From Rhipicephalus microplus (taxonomy: Eukaryota > Arthropoda > Arachnida > Ixodida > Ixodidae), in assembly GCF_043290135.1 (NCBI RefSeq), contig NC_134704.1, positions 9,605,501-9,669,500 on the forward strand: a stretch of DNA of 64,000 nt, in the 5' to 3' direction. Within the stretch, counting starts at the first letter, position 1, and each line of letters opens with the position of its first letter. Under the pieces are notes generated by a model, which saw only the letters and a program-made list of their open reading frames with translations, searched no databases and was not told where the DNA came from. Both the position numbers and the translations under genes were made by a program. Positions 36,635 through 48,946 of the stretch are shown in pieces.

Positions 36635-36955
36635 CGGCTGGATTCGCCATGGGAACTACGTGCCAGTCGTGCACTATATAGCGCAGCTATTTATGAAGTG
36701 GATCTGCATGACTGACCGTTCGTGGCCTCGGAAATCCCACCGCGTGAACGCTATGTTCCCGCTCTCTTGTTCCGCATTTACAGCAGCTGTCTGACGTTTG
36801 TTTCGCGATGTAGACAAGTAACGATCATCATCATGCCAGCACGGGCCCTCTTCGTCATCTTCTGCTTCGCTCCACGAACACGTGTGCCCAGAGTAGGCTT
36901 TCCCGTGGCACTGATTAGTTTGGCGGAGATTGCAATAACTCGGACATGTGGGAGA

Positions 36956-37205
36956 ATGAGTAGTGAAGGAGAGAAGACGAGAGAGAAAAAGCAAAAGATG
37001 CCTCGACAAAAAAAAGTGAGAAATATAAAAAAACAGAGCTAGAAATAGACACAAAGAGAGCTAGAGATGGTAAGAAACTGACACGAAAAACATAAAGAAG
37101 AGACATGGATCGAGAAAGAAAAAAAAAACAAAACAAAGAACGACAGAAAAAGAAATAGAGAGAGAGAAACGAACATAAAAAAAGTAAGTGATACATAGAG
37201 AGAAA
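36956..37205. other. Purine-rich strand-asymmetric tract
   Basis: About 250 bases in which the plus strand is dominated by A and G (GAGAAAGAAAAAA-type runs). The Phe/Ser/Leu-rich ORFs on the minus strand (36674-37346) reflect this composition. Confidence 0.6.
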
Positions 37206-39040
37206 ACGAAGGAAGCTTTTTGGTGCTGTGACTGCCAAGTGATCTCCAATCGAACCCGATCGATACCTGGCCGATACTCCAGACTTACAGTGTGATCCTG
37301 TGAATACTTCGTGCATAGGCGTGTGAAAGTGCGTGTGCCCAGTCAAGCCAGAACCAGCAAAGTGCCGACCAGATGTGATCTGTCCCAGCCTTGCGTGACT
37401 TGGAGCACGGTGCGCGAATTTTTACAGCATGGCAGAAAGAAAATGAAGACATTCGATGGAATAAAACAAATATAAACAAACGACAGCCTTTAAAAGCAAA
37501 TGTGTAGTCAGAGGGCGTCACCGTGTACGACGTTGATGTCTGATATCCATGTATAGAAGCAGAATACACCTGGACAGAGATACATTAATGCTTTGTTAGT
37601 TTCCACTAGTGTCATTGGCGACACACAATATGTGTGTTTCACAGCCGATAGTTTGCACCACACGTTTTACGACATGACGCCCGACTATATTGCCACGCCG
37701 AGCCACACCTCTGCGGTAAGTTGAAAACTCGAATCGCCGGTGCGTTTTATTTATTAATTTTTTTTATAATCCAGCAACTGCCACTTCGCGACAACAAGGC
37801 TGAACTACTTGTCTATAGTGACCGTCTGCGATATACCGGCGGCAGATGGCGGCGCCTGAATGAAGACAAAGCTGTGCTCAGTGACTAATTTGAAATTTCG
37901 CTGGTACTAATTACTAGTCACTTAAAGCAATTCATCATTATAAAATGGCACTACAGAATGACAGAAACAATGACCATGGCCAAGGAACGCCGCACACATC
38001 TGTTGCAGGTGATAACTGAGATGATTTTTCCGCTTTGCGCCGTATGAGGGTCGGTCTATCTATAGAATACCTAAATTCATTGCTTGCGTGTGTTTAAATA
38101 ACCACGTATTAATCTATTGGTCGAAGACTCGATAAAAAAAACTCACACTCTTACGCTCTCATATAGGTTCCTTTACGTAAACTCCTATAGTGTACCGATA
38201 ACACTAAAAAAAAAACATCTGTGCTTCCTATAATGCACCGTTTTAATGTTTAGTTTATCCTTAACTACAAATATATGTTACAAACCTTAGCTGCGCCAGA
38301 CGATTATTCTAGGTTTTTATTTCGCTTCTACAGTACTTCGGCCTTTGCGTTGCATGTAAATAAAAGAAATCATCACTGAGATTCCATGATCCTCGCACAA
38401 TATCTGGTGTCTAAGCTCCACAAATAAATGTTTACAAGTTTGGCGATGCAGTCGTTGTCCCGGGCCCCACTTTCAAGCATATAGCAACAGTGAAAAACGC
38501 ACTAAAGATCCCCCGCACTAGGGGCATCACACCTGCAAGTAACGATCGAAAGGCGCACGCTTCAGAGGGGAGACTTGAAAGTTTGCGAAAGACTAATAAA
38601 GAAAAGGGCACGCGGCGCTGGCAAACAAAGCTGCAATGTTGCGACATCGGGGCGAACACAGTAAGTCCAGCACAGAGAGCGCGCGCTGAAGCTATCACAA
38701 ATATAAGATGATTTTTTATATGTTCTATTCATTTGTTCGTAAAAGGATTTGAGTAAAAAAAGCACAAAAACCTCGGAGACTAAACTCAGTAAACGTCCGA
38801 GAATAAAGGGAGAAAAAAATAACGTCACTCGCAATGAGACAGCGACCAACAGTGCTTTTAAATTTTATTTAATGCTGCCTAGTTTATGATTTTAGAGCTA
38901 TTCCGAGGTTTGAGGGATTTTCTTTCGGTAGCCAACCATGATTGAGTTATAAGCTTCGTTCAATTGAACATAAATGTGCAATAGTGATAATATTGTTACT
39001 CTTAATCACCTGAAAAAAAAATTCCGCCATATCCACGAAG
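37206..39040. other. Unassigned DNA, no gene recognised
   Basis: ORFs up to 95 codons, unrecognised. No internal repeat match. Confidence 0.4.
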
Positions 39041-39045
39041 TGAAT

Positions 39046-39520
39046 GATGATGAGTGGGCGAAGCTCCGGAGGTAAACCTGGTAAACCATGAATCCTCTGT
39101 ACATTTTGCCCACTCGATTTTATTACATCGCTCCCCCTAGCGTACGTCGCCGCACTAAATCGAACGATTGCCTTCAACCAATGACACGCGCCATATGTGA
39201 CATCATTCCTATTTTATAAGATCTCGCGTCTTTCATCAACTACAAGTACCGCTTTCTAGTTTATAACATCTTGCATCTTTTCATCATCAGCTACAAGTAC
39301 CACCATCTAGTAAACACTACAAGAACTAAACGAGAGGTGGCTAAATACAGGAGACGGTACCGCCATCTAGTGAACACTGCAAGAACTAAACTAGAGGTGG
39401 CTACATACAGGGGACGGTACCGCCATCTAGTGAACACTGCAAGAACTAAACTAGAGGTGGCTACATACAGGCTACAGGGGACGCACAGCCCACGCCCTAA
39501 GGAGCTTCGCCCCTAAAAAA
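39046..39520. mobile_element. Inverted-repeat element (MITE-like) carrying a 60-bp minisatellite
   Basis: The left end is ATGATGATGAGTGGGCGAAG (core GGGCGAAGCTCC at 39056-39067). The right end is GGAGCTTCGCCC (39501-39512) followed by CTAAAAAAA. The two core strings are exact reverse complements. The inside holds three 60-bp units. I recall a very similar sequence as a common tick repeat. There is no transposase, so it is non-autonomous if it is a DNA transposon. Confidence 0.7.
39301..39475 (+). repeat. 60-bp tandem repeat, about 2.9 units
   Basis: The units begin at 39301 (CACCATCTAGTAAACACTAC), 39361 (CGCCATCTAGTGAACACTGC) and 39421 (CGCCATCTAGTGAACACTGC). The last two are nearly identical and the first differs at several bases, so the array grew from one side. 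The period is a multiple of three, which leaves a frame open (39271-39516) with a 20-residue repeat containing RHLVNTARTKLEVATY. Confidence 0.9.
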
Positions 39521-39679
39521 AGGACACGAATTTGTGTGTGCTGCTAAAAATGTCATTGAAAGACTACATATTCCTGCCGGCCATACTACATGAGTCCTGG
39601 TATCATCTGCGGTCACCTGTGGCGCTGTTATCGTACCATTTCCGTCCTGCCAGATTGCAATACCATATCTCCAGCAGAG

Positions 39680-40240
39680 GAATTTTGAAGACTATAGTCT
39701 TTCTTCGAATATTTCAAAGCAGGAATTTTGGTCAGTCTGTTTATCTATGTGTGTCTTTTTGCTTCTGTCATCCAATGCAGTAGAATGGCTAAAGTTTAAC
39801 CCCTTCCTAAATGACCAGCCTTTTGATCAGGTTTTGACGTTCATACGTGCTGGCGTTGTCAATAAAAAAAAAACAAATATTACGCACATTTTGGCGCATC
39901 AGTACGGGATCATTAGGTAGCGTGTTACTTTATTTCTCAAATGCATAGATACGCAATTATAAAAATCGCGGTGCTTATTACGCTGCGCTGCCAATGCTAT
40001 ATGACCGAAAAAACGAGCGTTTCCTACGATTCACTAAAACTACATGGTGCTGCTACCTACCAATGACTTTGCATTCTAGAAAAACTTTGTTTGTTCGAAT
40101 GACTGCAAGATGGCGTCTATATCTCACTAAGCGCCTATTCGCCTATTTTCTCGTGCACAACGTCAAATAGACATTTTATTCTCCCTCTCAGGACAGAACT
40201 CTATCGTCTTTCAATGACATTTGCCAGTGAAGCACGCTAG
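39680..40240. mobile_element. Repeat family copy A, palindromic GACTATAGTC end
   Basis: The left end is GAAGACTATAGTCTTTCTTC (39686-39705) and the right end CTATCGTCTTTCAATGACAT (40201-40220). The same start, middle fragments (GTCAATAAAAA, GCGCTGCCAATGC) and end occur in order at 50884-51600. The outer ends are short imperfect inverted repeats (GAAAGACGATAG type). No coding frame. Boundaries are approximate. Confidence 0.6.
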
Positions 40241-40590
40241 TTTTTTTTTTTTGTGCATAGCGTCCCATTTTCAGCTCAGTGTAAGAAGCATTAGTCTTTG
40301 GCCTTACGTATCTATATATTTTCTCGTAAGGGAACACACCACGCTGTACTTTTATATTGATGATGTGCCTCAGATATGCGTAATATTTGCTGTTTGGTCG
40401 GTAATATTCAATAGTACGAACGCAGCCACCAGTTCAAGATGGTTGGCTGTTCAGCAGGTGCTTAAACTTTAATCGGATGGTTGAATGGTGTGACAGGCAG
40501 ACAGACCAAAGTCTGTGTTCAAGTATCCCCCCCTCCTCCGCAAAAAAAAAGAAAAAAAAAACTATCGCGTTTTAAAAAGATGGCATATCT

Positions 40591-40753
40591 ACGGGGGCGA
40601 AGCGTCCGTCTATCTGTGTCTGTCTTTCTGTCCGTCCGTTTGTCTGTCACTCACACTAGTGCCACCTGCTGAGCGAGTCACACAACTAGCAGGTTACGAC
40701 CCAGTCAAAAAGACATGTACAAACATACCCACGACTTTAGAAGCTCCGCCCCT
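40591..40753. mobile_element. Short inverted-repeat element related to the 39.05-kb element
   Basis: The left end is ACGGGGGCGAAGCGTCCGTC (40591-40610), followed by a CTGTCTGTC-rich stretch, and the right end is AGAAGCTCCGCCCCT (40739-40753). The reverse complement of the right end, AGGGGCGGAGCTTCT, matches the left end imperfectly and also resembles the 39.05-kb element's ends. Length 163 bp, non-coding. Confidence 0.6.
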
Positions 40754-40759
40754 AAAAAA

Positions 40760-43576
40760 AAGAAAATTGTTACCTTTCCAGGAATATTCTGGGGATGAAA
40801 GGACGTATATCCTGACCAGGTCCAATGAAATCGATTCGTACAACATGAAGCTGTAGCACGTACATCCTGTGAAGAAAATAAAGAAGGAGAGAGCGTGGGA
40901 AATACGGTTGGATTCATTCGTTAAGCTGCGACTGTCACGTGAAAACCCTCTTTATTGTTGTTGTTGATGCCGTTGCTCCTGTTGTTCAAGGTGATCAACC
41001 GCATGCACTTCCATCTTGCTAACATGTATTATACTGCTCCAGGAATAAGCTTTCTTCGCCATAGCGAATTAGCTGAGCGATCTTTGTGCCACCTACCACT
41101 GGTCTACTCTGAAGATTGGATATTGCCGAACTGCGTTTTACTGCTGAACCGACCAGATTAGTGTTCCGAACAAGCAAACCAAAAAACTGCATTTACAGAT
41201 GTTCTTTTTTTAATGAAGGAACGGTGCTCTTGACAAGCACAGCATTTGTAAAGACGGCATTCAGATACTTTTGTTATTTTGCTGAGTTTGGCGCAGAGAA
41301 TATAGTGTGCATAGAGCCTACAAAGAGGTATATAGCTTGGGTAGGCATACGATTAAAAGACTGCAGCAATCGCCGTCACAGATGATGACGAACACCTCAG
41401 AAAAAGGTTGCGACAATGCTACTACATGACAGGAAAAAAGCTGTAAAGAATTCTCATATTAACCAATTCACGTATTTTGATAGATTGTGCATTTTACTTA
41501 TCCCCCTGGCTTGCAAATTTTGCCGTGAATCTTGACAAATATAATAGGCGGGGGCCTTAATGTATACCATTCAATGTGCATGAGGTACATAATGCAGACG
41601 TTCTTTTAGAAAAGTGCCCCGATAAAAAAATACCAAGCGAATCTCAGCTGATCATTAGCCAAAAATACATTTAATTTACCCTTTAGGTGACAGGTTGTCG
41701 GCCTGCTTCCTCCCTTTGTCATGGGAGCGTGTGTTTTACGTGCATCTGAATGAATCAATAAATCAGTGAATAAAACATTATTAATTATTAAGGTAATAAA
41801 TATTTGTTGATAAATAATAAACAAATATTTAGGTTCTTATTAAAAAAATATCATTTTGCTGGTAATGGTCATTCCGGGAGAACAATTCTGTAATAAGTCG
41901 TTGGCTTATTCTCGTTACGTTTTTTGATCACAGAAAATCTTTTTAAGTCAAATTGACCGGATAAATAAAGCTGCTTTCACACACTTGGCCATTGCTTCTA
42001 TAAATTAACGCCTTCCTATAAAGCAGACAGCAAGCTTGGATGTCTTACAGGAAAGATTTTAATGTCAGGAACGTTGCAATAAAGCAATGTAGTTTATTTA
42101 CTGGTAAACGGCGTTGTTACTCGCAGCCACCGAGTCATAAGATCTCAACACATCAATCAAACATGAGGTATCAGTACATACATTCTACAACAACGAAGCA
42201 CACGCAATAACAACAAAAAAATAACTGAAGGTACTATCGATATTTAATCATATATGACTATGCGCGTAATGGCGTCCGTGTAAACAACAGAGAAAAAAAT
42301 TACACGCTCCTGTGTAAAAGAACGCGCGTGGCACAATGTGAAGCCTGTCGTTTCGCGCATCGCCCGTGTTGGTTCTTCCGCCATTTTCGCGCTCCAGTTC
42401 ACCATTCTTCAGCGCACTTTGTTTTCGAACTCTTTCACTGACGTGTATAGGCGAGCCTCCGCTAACTTTTCATTTCTCCGAGCACTGAACGGCAGGAGCT
42501 TGCGGGCGTCCATGCGGGAGGCTTTTGCAGCGCGCGTCGAAAAGTCGTTTATTCTCGACGCCTGCTGCTGCTGCTGTTGAGGGCTGCTCGTTCTCGCAGC
42601 TTGGACGACCCCCGCGTGAAGCCGCAACCAACGCTCGCTCTTCGAGAACTTCTATTTACCTATCGACTTTGCGTCTCCTCGGGTTCCTATATTACCGCCC
42701 TAAGGGGGGTGTGAGTTCGCGTCTTGCGCTTGTTGTCGTCAGCCTCAAGCTTTTGTGTTCCTTCTTTTATTATTTTCAGCTCAGCCCCTCCCACTTATTC
42801 CTCTCTTCTCTAAGTTCTCTCCTGTCTGAGACACGCTGTTTAACCGAGCCTCTTGTTTTCTCTTTGCTGTTTGTATTAGTGCTTTTCTTTTCTCTCGTTT
42901 TGCTTGGCCAGGACGGATGTCTTTGATAGCGCAGTAAACAAAAGTTCGGCGGAGCGGGACCTTGCATCGAGGATAAGGCGGCGACCACGTCGTGCGTTTG
43001 ACGTGAGCCGTATTGCGGACGCCTTAGTTTGACGGCATTCTCGCCTCGTGCCGCCCTCTTTCTTAATACTACTGCGAAGCACTGGACGCCGAAAATCTCG
43101 GAGAACTTAAGCGTGGAAGCTTTCACACTTTCTTAATTCCGCTCGCTCCCAATCTGTTCTTGATCCTTCCTTGTTTACGTCATGTCTCACCAAACTTAAG
43201 TGGCTTACGCGGCAGGCGGTGCCGCAAATTTCTGTTGTTCGCGCATTATACGCGTAATTCTGCCGTGTTCCTTGCTCGCACAATGTTAGCGAAATGTTGT
43301 GCAAAATGTTTGTTCTTTGTTGGCGCGGAATTCACGAAGCGTTTCCTTTGCAAGTGATCGATGCTTTAGCCACGGGAAAAGCGCCTCTACTAGTAACGTG
43401 ATAGCGTTAGTGCTTTCGTTTCGCAGCAAATGTGGCGTCGGTGTCTGCCTCGTTCTTTGTGAGTGAAATCACCATGCAGATGAACGAAAATTGGAGAAAG
43501 ATGCGAATGAAACAAATGACAAGAATTTTTTGGTATGAAGTAATAATCGAACCCATGCCGACGGCGTGGCAAGCAG
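40760..43576. other. Unassigned DNA with a CpG-rich part at 42.34-42.72 kb
   Basis: The CpG-rich part includes a CTG run (42567-42577) and is open in both directions (42338-42580 plus, 42409-42627 minus, 42525-42926 plus). No product is recognised. It could be a promoter region, but no splice or start evidence supports a gene. Confidence 0.4.
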
Positions 43577-43816
43577 CCCCGCCGCGGTGGTCCAGTGGCT
43601 AAGGTACTCGGCTTCTGACCCGCAGGTCGCGGGTTCGAATCCCGGCTGCGGCGGCTGCATTTCCGATGGAGGCGGAAACGTTGCACGCCTGTGTACTCAG
43701 ATATGAGTGCACGTTAAAAAACCCCTGGTGATCGAAATTTCCGCCGCCCTCTAATATGGCGTCTCTCATAATCATATCGTGGTTTTGGGACGTTAAACCC
43801 CACAAATCAATCAAAT
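43577..43816 (+). mobile_element. Ruka-like SINE, best-preserved tRNA-like head
   Basis: The head runs GCCGCGGTGGTCCAGTGGCT to CGGCTGCGGC (about 43580-43653). Its first seven bases, GCCGCGG, can pair with CTGCGGC with one G-T pair, like a tRNA acceptor stem. The A box is TGGTCCAGTGG and the B box GGGTTCGAATCCCGG is intact. The body and an ATCAATCAAATCA tail follow. No clear target duplication is visible, so flanking rearrangement is possible. Of all copies this one has the most plausible pol III promoter. Confidence 0.88.
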
Positions 43817-43826
43817 CATTAAAACT

Positions 43827-44130
43827 GTATAGCCAGCAGTGCAACCACAACTGACATTTAACGAGCACTAGAGTCTACCTGAAAAGTAGTTCCGAGAACT
43901 GGCGTCACTTTGACGTAGAATGCTTGATTGCCACGCAGAATGTAAGGGTTCGATTCCTGCTGGGACGCTGACATTTGTTCTTTTCATTCGTCGGGTCAAC
44001 GCTGCCGATGTCAGCTTTTCCTGGCACATAGACAGTGGCACATATACGCCCGTCGGTATGTCCACTGTCTGGCGCGAAGTGTTTGACGACGTATGCGACG
44101 GGAATGTGACATTATTCGTGTGGAAGCAGT
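43827..44130 (+). repeat. Possible tRNA-related interspersed repeat
   Basis: Starts GTATAGCCAGCAGTGCAACC, which resembles 42-73. It has a B-box-like GGGTTCGATTCCTGCTGGGA (43947-43966) and continues with TCGTCGGGTCAACGCTGCC-like sequence to about 44130. I recall similar sequence as repetitive in ticks. Only the short match within this window can be shown directly. Confidence 0.4.
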
Positions 44131-47100
44131 AGAAGCTGTATGTAAGCATTAGGTAGAAGCAGTACGACGGAAACCTAGCTGCAAGAAATCAAGCCATCGC
44201 CGGCAACTGCGAAAGTATAAAAGCTTATTGCGAAGAGTAGCGCAAGAACTGGTTTGGAACAAATTGGGACAGGAAAAGAAAGATGATCACCTGCAACTGA
44301 ATTTCTTATAAAACGCACTTCTCCCCGCGAACGTTCAGAACTCTAAGCATGATCCGAATACCTTAAATTTCTTCTAATACAGGTCATAAACATTGTTATG
44401 TTACCGAAGTGAAATAGAAATTTTATGGTAGGCAAGATTAGCAGTGATGCAGATTATCTATCAGTGCGCCGTGACTGTGTTTCAGTGTCAAGAAACTCGA
44501 ATTCTTTTCTAAAAGGGGAAAAAGTCCCCCCCGCCGCCTCTTCTAGAAATCTTATGCATATAGTTTTGTATGATTTGTGGTACTTTGTTATCTTACTTCT
44601 TAGAGACATGACACTAGTCCACAGAGTGAAGATTAAAAGTCTCCGCCCAAATACTTCATACGCGCAGATGATTAACCAGCGAACCTCAAACGTATGGGCC
44701 ACAGGTATTCGCAGACGTCACTACCGAAGCCGAAGTGGGCTCGAAAAATTCCTGTCAAAAGCGGGAGTAGGAGCCGCCGAACGCGTTCCCGTTATTTCTC
44801 CGTTGACACCATTCTGCCCACAATGCCGTTTCCTCGGCTCGCCGTTGATGCCTGCGTTCTGCTTCGCAATTTAGCACTGCTAGGAAGTCTGCCATAAAAC
44901 CCAGTAATATAGAAAGTAACGACAGTCTCGTGCACTGCGGGGCTTTCTCCCTCCATATATTCTCACGGAAGAGGCCAAGTATCCTTTCCAAACATCCTAT
45001 TCCAAACGGCCGCCGTTGTGACACCGCTGCCGGACGGTTTTTCGGTTCTCCTAGCCATACACAGCTTTCACTGAAAAAATATCCAGTGGGTTTAGGCTGT
45101 CAAATCCTCGGTGTGCAGTTGCTGATTGTGCTTGACAACCCGGATGTGTACATGTGTGCGGACTACAGCATCGGCCTGGCGAACACGAATTTCATCACGT
45201 GTGAGAGTTGAACTCTGATCGCGAGCTCGGCTGCGAATGGATGCACGATGACTCGGATGGTGCAGCCAGTGGCGCGAGCGCGTGGCTACGACGTGCAGAA
45301 CGACGCAGCTGGCGGCGCCGCCAGGGCAGAAGTTCCTAGTAACGTCAGCCCAGAGACACTTTCGTTCGGTGAGCCATATGTACAGTTTTCGCTGTAAAAA
45401 AATATTTTAATGGCACTGGCGCATGAAGCTTCATTGTGGAAACGTTTCACAACGAACTCAGTTGCGAGACAGCTTCTTCTTGTCCTGTATTCATTTCTTT
45501 CCAGTGGTGAACTGGTATAAAGAAAATGTAAAGAGATGCCCAAACCATCAAAAAAAGAAAATTAACCAAACAGACTCTTTTAAGAACAAACGAACTTGCC
45601 GGATTCTTAACACAAGTTTTCTTCCGAAACTTGCATAGTGCTGGCTTCGCAGGATCTAACATGTGCAACAGCTGATTGTTTTTTCAGAAAACTCGCTACA
45701 TATGTCGAAAACAATTCTAATCGCAAAATACGCGCGGTCAGTTAGAGTGTCATACAAGTACAGCCTGCCCATTGAGTTCGCGTGGTGCGAGCGGCCTGTA
45801 AGTGTATGTGCGCTTGAGAGGGCTTCGGTAAAGGTGGTGTTCCGAGACATTTTGGGGGCTCGTTATTATCTTCTCGGAGCCTTCTTTCTTTTTCTGTGCA
45901 CACTCGATGGCCGCATGCGCGAGCGAGTACTCAGCAACCCATGGAACCACCACCGAGGAAGCTCGTCTCCTCCCTCGAGACCCCTAATTCTCTCTACGCG
46001 TAACTGCGGGTGTCCGGAGTGAGGGAAGCATTCGCTGCGCATACGTCACACTGCAGGCACGTGCGCTCCTTCGTTTTTCAATTATGCAAATAGCTACGCG
46101 CCGCAAGCTATCTCCACATTCTTCTTTGCCAAGCTTTACTGCGAATGAAAAAAGAGAAACATTAGCGTACGGTGCCACGCCCAGAGTTTTCTTCGTAAAG
46201 CGTAAGCTATCATCTCCTAGTCTGTATACCTTCGCGCCTAAGCAGGCGTACACTTAAGATTTACTTTTGTGCAAGATTCTGCTCGAGTCTTTCGCACGTG
46301 CATGTTTGCTTAGCCAAGCTCTAATGTGTCCTGCCTAAACTTTCTTTTTTATTTTCTGTAGTTCTTTCTGCAGTACAGCTCTAATGGAGGCTGTTAATAA
46401 TTCATGGCTATCGAGATAGGCGCTCTGTCAGAGAACGTTAGCTGCTGCACGTTCTATCCTTCCAGAAGTTTTTCGTACTCGCGGTCCCAATTTCGCTTTC
46501 TTGACGAAGATTCATTTCCTAGAGTTCTCGTCTCTTTTTTTCTTGATATAGAACCTAAATGTTTGTCTTTCATGTTTGCTGCGCGAGCATAGATTTGCAC
46601 AATAGCTCCGGCAGATTTCGAGCCAGCCTTAGCAAGGTGTTGTCCCCACAATATCGCCACAAACTTTCGTTTTGCTCTAGTCCTTTGAGGAATTCCCACA
46701 TCAGCCGTCGTCGTGTTGACACTTCCACCACCCGAAATCGACTCGGTTTGAAAGAGTTTGCAGAGCGCAGCTTATTCAATACCCTCGATATTCCTTTCAC
46801 ACCAAGGGCAGAAAACTCAAGCCCAAACTCAAACGCTACGGAGGAGATATGCAGCTTTGGCGTCATCGTGATCCAAAGTGTGGGTACTGATCGATATATA
46901 TTTATATTACGTGGGCGTGATGTATCTGCAAAGATTTAACGATTCTCCCAATGTTTCAGCAACCTCTTGATTTTGAACGCTAAGCGTACTCGCAAACAAC
47001 TACCATTACTTAGAAGCTTGAATCCTTTCATCCCGATGTTTCGTAACGATGTCTCACGCACCAACGGTAGTGATACAATCTGCCGCCAGGTTACAGTTCT

Positions 47101-48682
47101 CGTCTTGCGACAGCAATATAGTTGTTTTTGTTTTTTTTTCTGTTACGTTTCATCACCGTGAACGGGGTTTCTTTAAGAAGACAGCCTTGAAAAAGCGGGG
47201 ACGGGCGCGCGACAGTGCACACACGAATAAGGTTGTTTTTCGACGAGGACGTCTTTTGACGAGTTTCCGCACCGTGAATTGTATAGCGAAGCAGAGCGGG
47301 CACAAAATAGTTTCGAGTCTCAGATGCCGGTGACATCGGCTTCCCTTTCAAATCAGCTCTGACAAGAAAAGCGCGCCTCCCGAATAGGGAAGGGAGAGCT
47401 TTAAGTAATGTTATGTAAGGGCGAATTTGTTTCTTTTTATTACATTCCTTGGGCTTTGCGTATCACGAAACCTGTATTTGGATTTCGTACTGACCCGGGT
47501 GAGTTTTTTTTTTTTTCGGTGAAACTGCCGTCGCATCGAGTTCGTTGCGGGGTCAAAGCCGCCTGCCTACGAAAGAGAGCACGGATGAAATTGGGCCCGC
47601 CACCCATATTCTGTCTCTTTGCGTGCTTTTGTTTTGCTTTCTTTGCAGGTTTGTTGCTTTTAATGACCCTGTTTATGGTAGCGTAGGTCTCACTGAACGC
47701 AGTACAAGGGCTGAAAATGCGTTCGGCAATTTTGTGATGTCATGTGCAGTGAGGAATTTTTAGGTGTTTGTGTGAGAGATACTTCTTGCTTTCTTTTTAA
47801 TCACCAACCACATTAACAGAACAGGAGGACAGCTTTTTTTGTATCCTAGCTATCAAAAGTGCGCCATCAATAACTTTTCCAAGTTTGGACAACGAACACC
47901 TATACTCATCAGTAATGGAACAGTGGTGAAATGGTGACGGGAATACTGAAAGTTTAGCTGTTCCATAGGAATTAATCGGGAAAGTACGGCATGGAGTCAT
48001 GATGATGAAACAAAACAAAGAATTAGAGAACACATATGCCAGCGTACGTTATTTGCAATTTTCTTGTGCGTGGCATTGTAGACCATTCATTGTGTCGTGA
48101 GGCAAGAATGATGCTCGTTTTGATAACTTCAGCATCTCACAAATTTGACGCAATTTGAGTAATTTGTAGAAAGTGTATTATTTGCACATTTCATTGAAGT
48201 TTGTGATCCGTAATTCGCTTGTATTGACCTTAACACTCCATTATTTCGCCATTCCGTCCTAACTTGTCATTATATTCAGTGTTATTTCTTGCTTGGCAAG
48301 TGGCGCAAGTGCAGAAATCACGTCGTGACTAAACTAAACCTCGGCTCGAAACACGACGGTCTTTTCGTTCTTACGTAGGCTGCAAGATTATGTGTATTCC
48401 CGTCGTTTCCAAAGCAGTCCAGGAATAGTGTCGCAAAACTTTTTTAAGGGGGTTGAGGCACTCTTGCACAAAAAGACAAAGAAATGACAGTGGCGTAAAA
48501 GAAAACTTCTGCTTCCCTCTTCAAGCTACGTCTTTGACCTGTTTTTGTAGCTACTGTAGGGCAATGTGGGGCTTCGCTCTCCCTACCAGCAGGTTCTATT
48601 ACCGGCCGATTGTGCCCACACCTGCTCGTACCACAATGCACATTAGCCGTCCCATTGGGTGGACAATGACAGTGGTAATGTC
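44131..48682. other. Unassigned DNA, no gene recognised
   Basis: Contains a 149-codon ORF (44425-44874), a 119-codon ORF (45663-46022) and a 126-codon ORF (46559-46939). All lack recognisable domains and are overlapped by opposite-strand frames. No repeat copy was found. Confidence 0.4.
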
Positions 48683-48695
48683 ACACACCAAAGCT

Positions 48696-48933
48696 TGATT
48701 GATATGTTGGGTTTAACGTCCCGAAACCACCATATGAATATGAGAGACGCCGTAGTGGAGGGCTCCGGAAATTTCGACCACCTGGGGTTCTTTAACGTGC
48801 ACCCAAATCTGAGCACACGGGCCTACAACATTTCCGTCTCCATCGAAAATGCAACCGCCGCAGCCGCGATTAGATCCCGCGACCTACGGGTCAGCAGCCG
48901 AGTACATTAGCCACCAGACCTCGGCGGCGTGGG
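48696..48933 (-). mobile_element. Ruka-like SINE with 13-bp target duplication
   Basis: The minus-strand copy is almost full length. The tail at the left is short (TTGATTGATATG). The body is well kept (GTCCCGAAACCACCATATG, GGAAATTTCGACCACCTGGG, TTTAACGTGCACCCAAATC). The tRNA-like head is at the right with a degraded B box. The flanks ACACACCAAAGCT (48683-48695) and ACACATCAAAGCT (48934-48946) differ at one base. Confidence 0.9.
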
Positions 48934-48946
48934 ACACATCAAAGCT

